This document shows positions 11,798 through 12,024 of a stretch of DNA of 12,024 nt, one piece after another. The notes beneath the pieces are model-generated. The model saw only the letters and a list, made by a program, of their open reading frames with translations, was not told where the DNA came from and did not search any database. Both the position numbers and the translations under genes were made by a program. Position 1 is the first letter of the stretch; each line of letters opens with the position of its first letter. The DNA comes from an uncultured Collinsella sp. (GTDB lineage Bacteria; Actinomycetota; Coriobacteriia; Coriobacteriales; Coriobacteriaceae): the NCBI GenBank assembly GCA_900545995.1, contig URBM01000056.1, positions 1-12,024 of the forward strand, read 5' to 3'.

Positions 11798-12024
11798 GCC
11801 AGTTCATCAACAACCCCGAGCACACCTTTGGTTTCGATACCCTGCAGCTGCACGTTGGCCAGGAGAGCGCCGATCCTGCATCCGACTCCCGCGCCGTGCC
11901 TATCTACCAGACCACGAGCTATGTGTTCCGCAACTCCCAGCACGCCGCCGACCGTTTTGGTCTTGCCGACGCCGGTAACATCTACGGCCGTCTGACCAAC
12001 TCCACCCAGGGCGTCTTCGAGGAC
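11794..12024 (+). CDS. metY: O-acetylhomoserine sulfhydrylase (MetY type), N-terminal part
   Basis: A PLP-dependent enzyme that makes homocysteine from O-acetylhomoserine and sulfide, for methionine synthesis. Only the first 77 codons are in the window; the frame is open to the last base. FGFDTLQLHVGQ, the AVPIYQTTSYVF block (34-45) and GNIYGRLTN (61-69) are characteristic of the MetY/Cys-Met PLP family; the common NPTQ appears here as NSTQ. The PLP lysine lies beyond the edge. The ATG at 11794 has AAGGAG at 11782-11787, 6 bases upstream. It has a good promoter, a LysR-type operator and a structured leader, and is divergent from the LysR gene. Cystathionine gamma-synthase is a less likely alternative, because the N-terminal sequence fits MetY better. 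Confidence 0.9.
   Translation, partial: MSQFINNPEHTFGFDTLQLHVGQESADPASDSRAVPIYQTTSYVFRNSQHAADRFGLADAGNIYGRLTNSTQGVFED

Noticed and set aside
11611..11943. 110-codon open frame on the minus strand across the metY start.
   Set aside because: It is antisense to metY and its leader, has no family resemblance and no ribosome binding site.

Overview
The window looks like chromosomal DNA from an anaerobic, high-GC Gram-positive bacterium. The best guess is a gut Coriobacteriia of the Collinsella type. The support is an oxygen-sensitive class III ribonucleotide reductase, GC-rich third codon positions, GGAGG-type ribosome binding sites and occasional TTG/GTG starts. The genus is inferred from gene content and style; no marker gene here proves it.

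Layout. (1) 1-2299, plus strand: the C-terminal part of NrdD and its activase NrdG, separated by an unusually structured 426-base non-coding gap with two long hairpin elements and a repeated palindrome. (2) 2367-4037, plus strand: a folate block of FolE, an HD-domain phosphohydrolase and FolB. (3) 4044-5908, minus strand: a YgjP-like metallopeptidase and an M19 dipeptidase, which meet folB tail to tail. (4) 6029-7920, plus strand: a SlyD-type FKBP isomerase, an orphan UreE-like metallochaperone 3 bases behind it, and a Cof-type HAD phosphatase. (5) 7998-9959, minus strand: PerR, an acylphosphatase and a Gfo/Idh/MocA oxidoreductase. (6) 10033-11520, minus strand: RNase HI and a LysR-type regulator. 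(7) 11521-12024, plus strand: a long regulated leader and the first 77 codons of a MetY-type O-acetylhomoserine sulfhydrylase, divergent from the LysR gene.

How the genes work together. NrdG installs the glycyl radical on NrdD. FolE and FolB catalyse the first ring-forming and side-chain-cleaving steps of folate synthesis, and the HD protein between them is a candidate for the poorly assigned phosphate-removal step. SlyD and UreE are both known nickel-handling families, so their pairing without urease suggests nickel delivery to another enzyme. The LysR gene and metY share an intergenic region with a good promoter, an inverted repeat about 66 bases upstream of the predicted transcription start, and a structured leader. 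That leader contains a six-codon upstream ORF that fits exactly into a hairpin loop, followed by a 33-codon ORF that overlaps both its neighbours by ATGA.

The most unusual parts are the metY leader, the SlyD/UreE-like pair, the folate-cluster HD protein and the intergenic hairpin elements. Several gene starts (ygjP-like, M19 dipeptidase, slyD, HAD, Gfo/Idh, RNase HI) were placed inside the longest open frame because a good ribosome binding site and the family's usual N-terminus agree.
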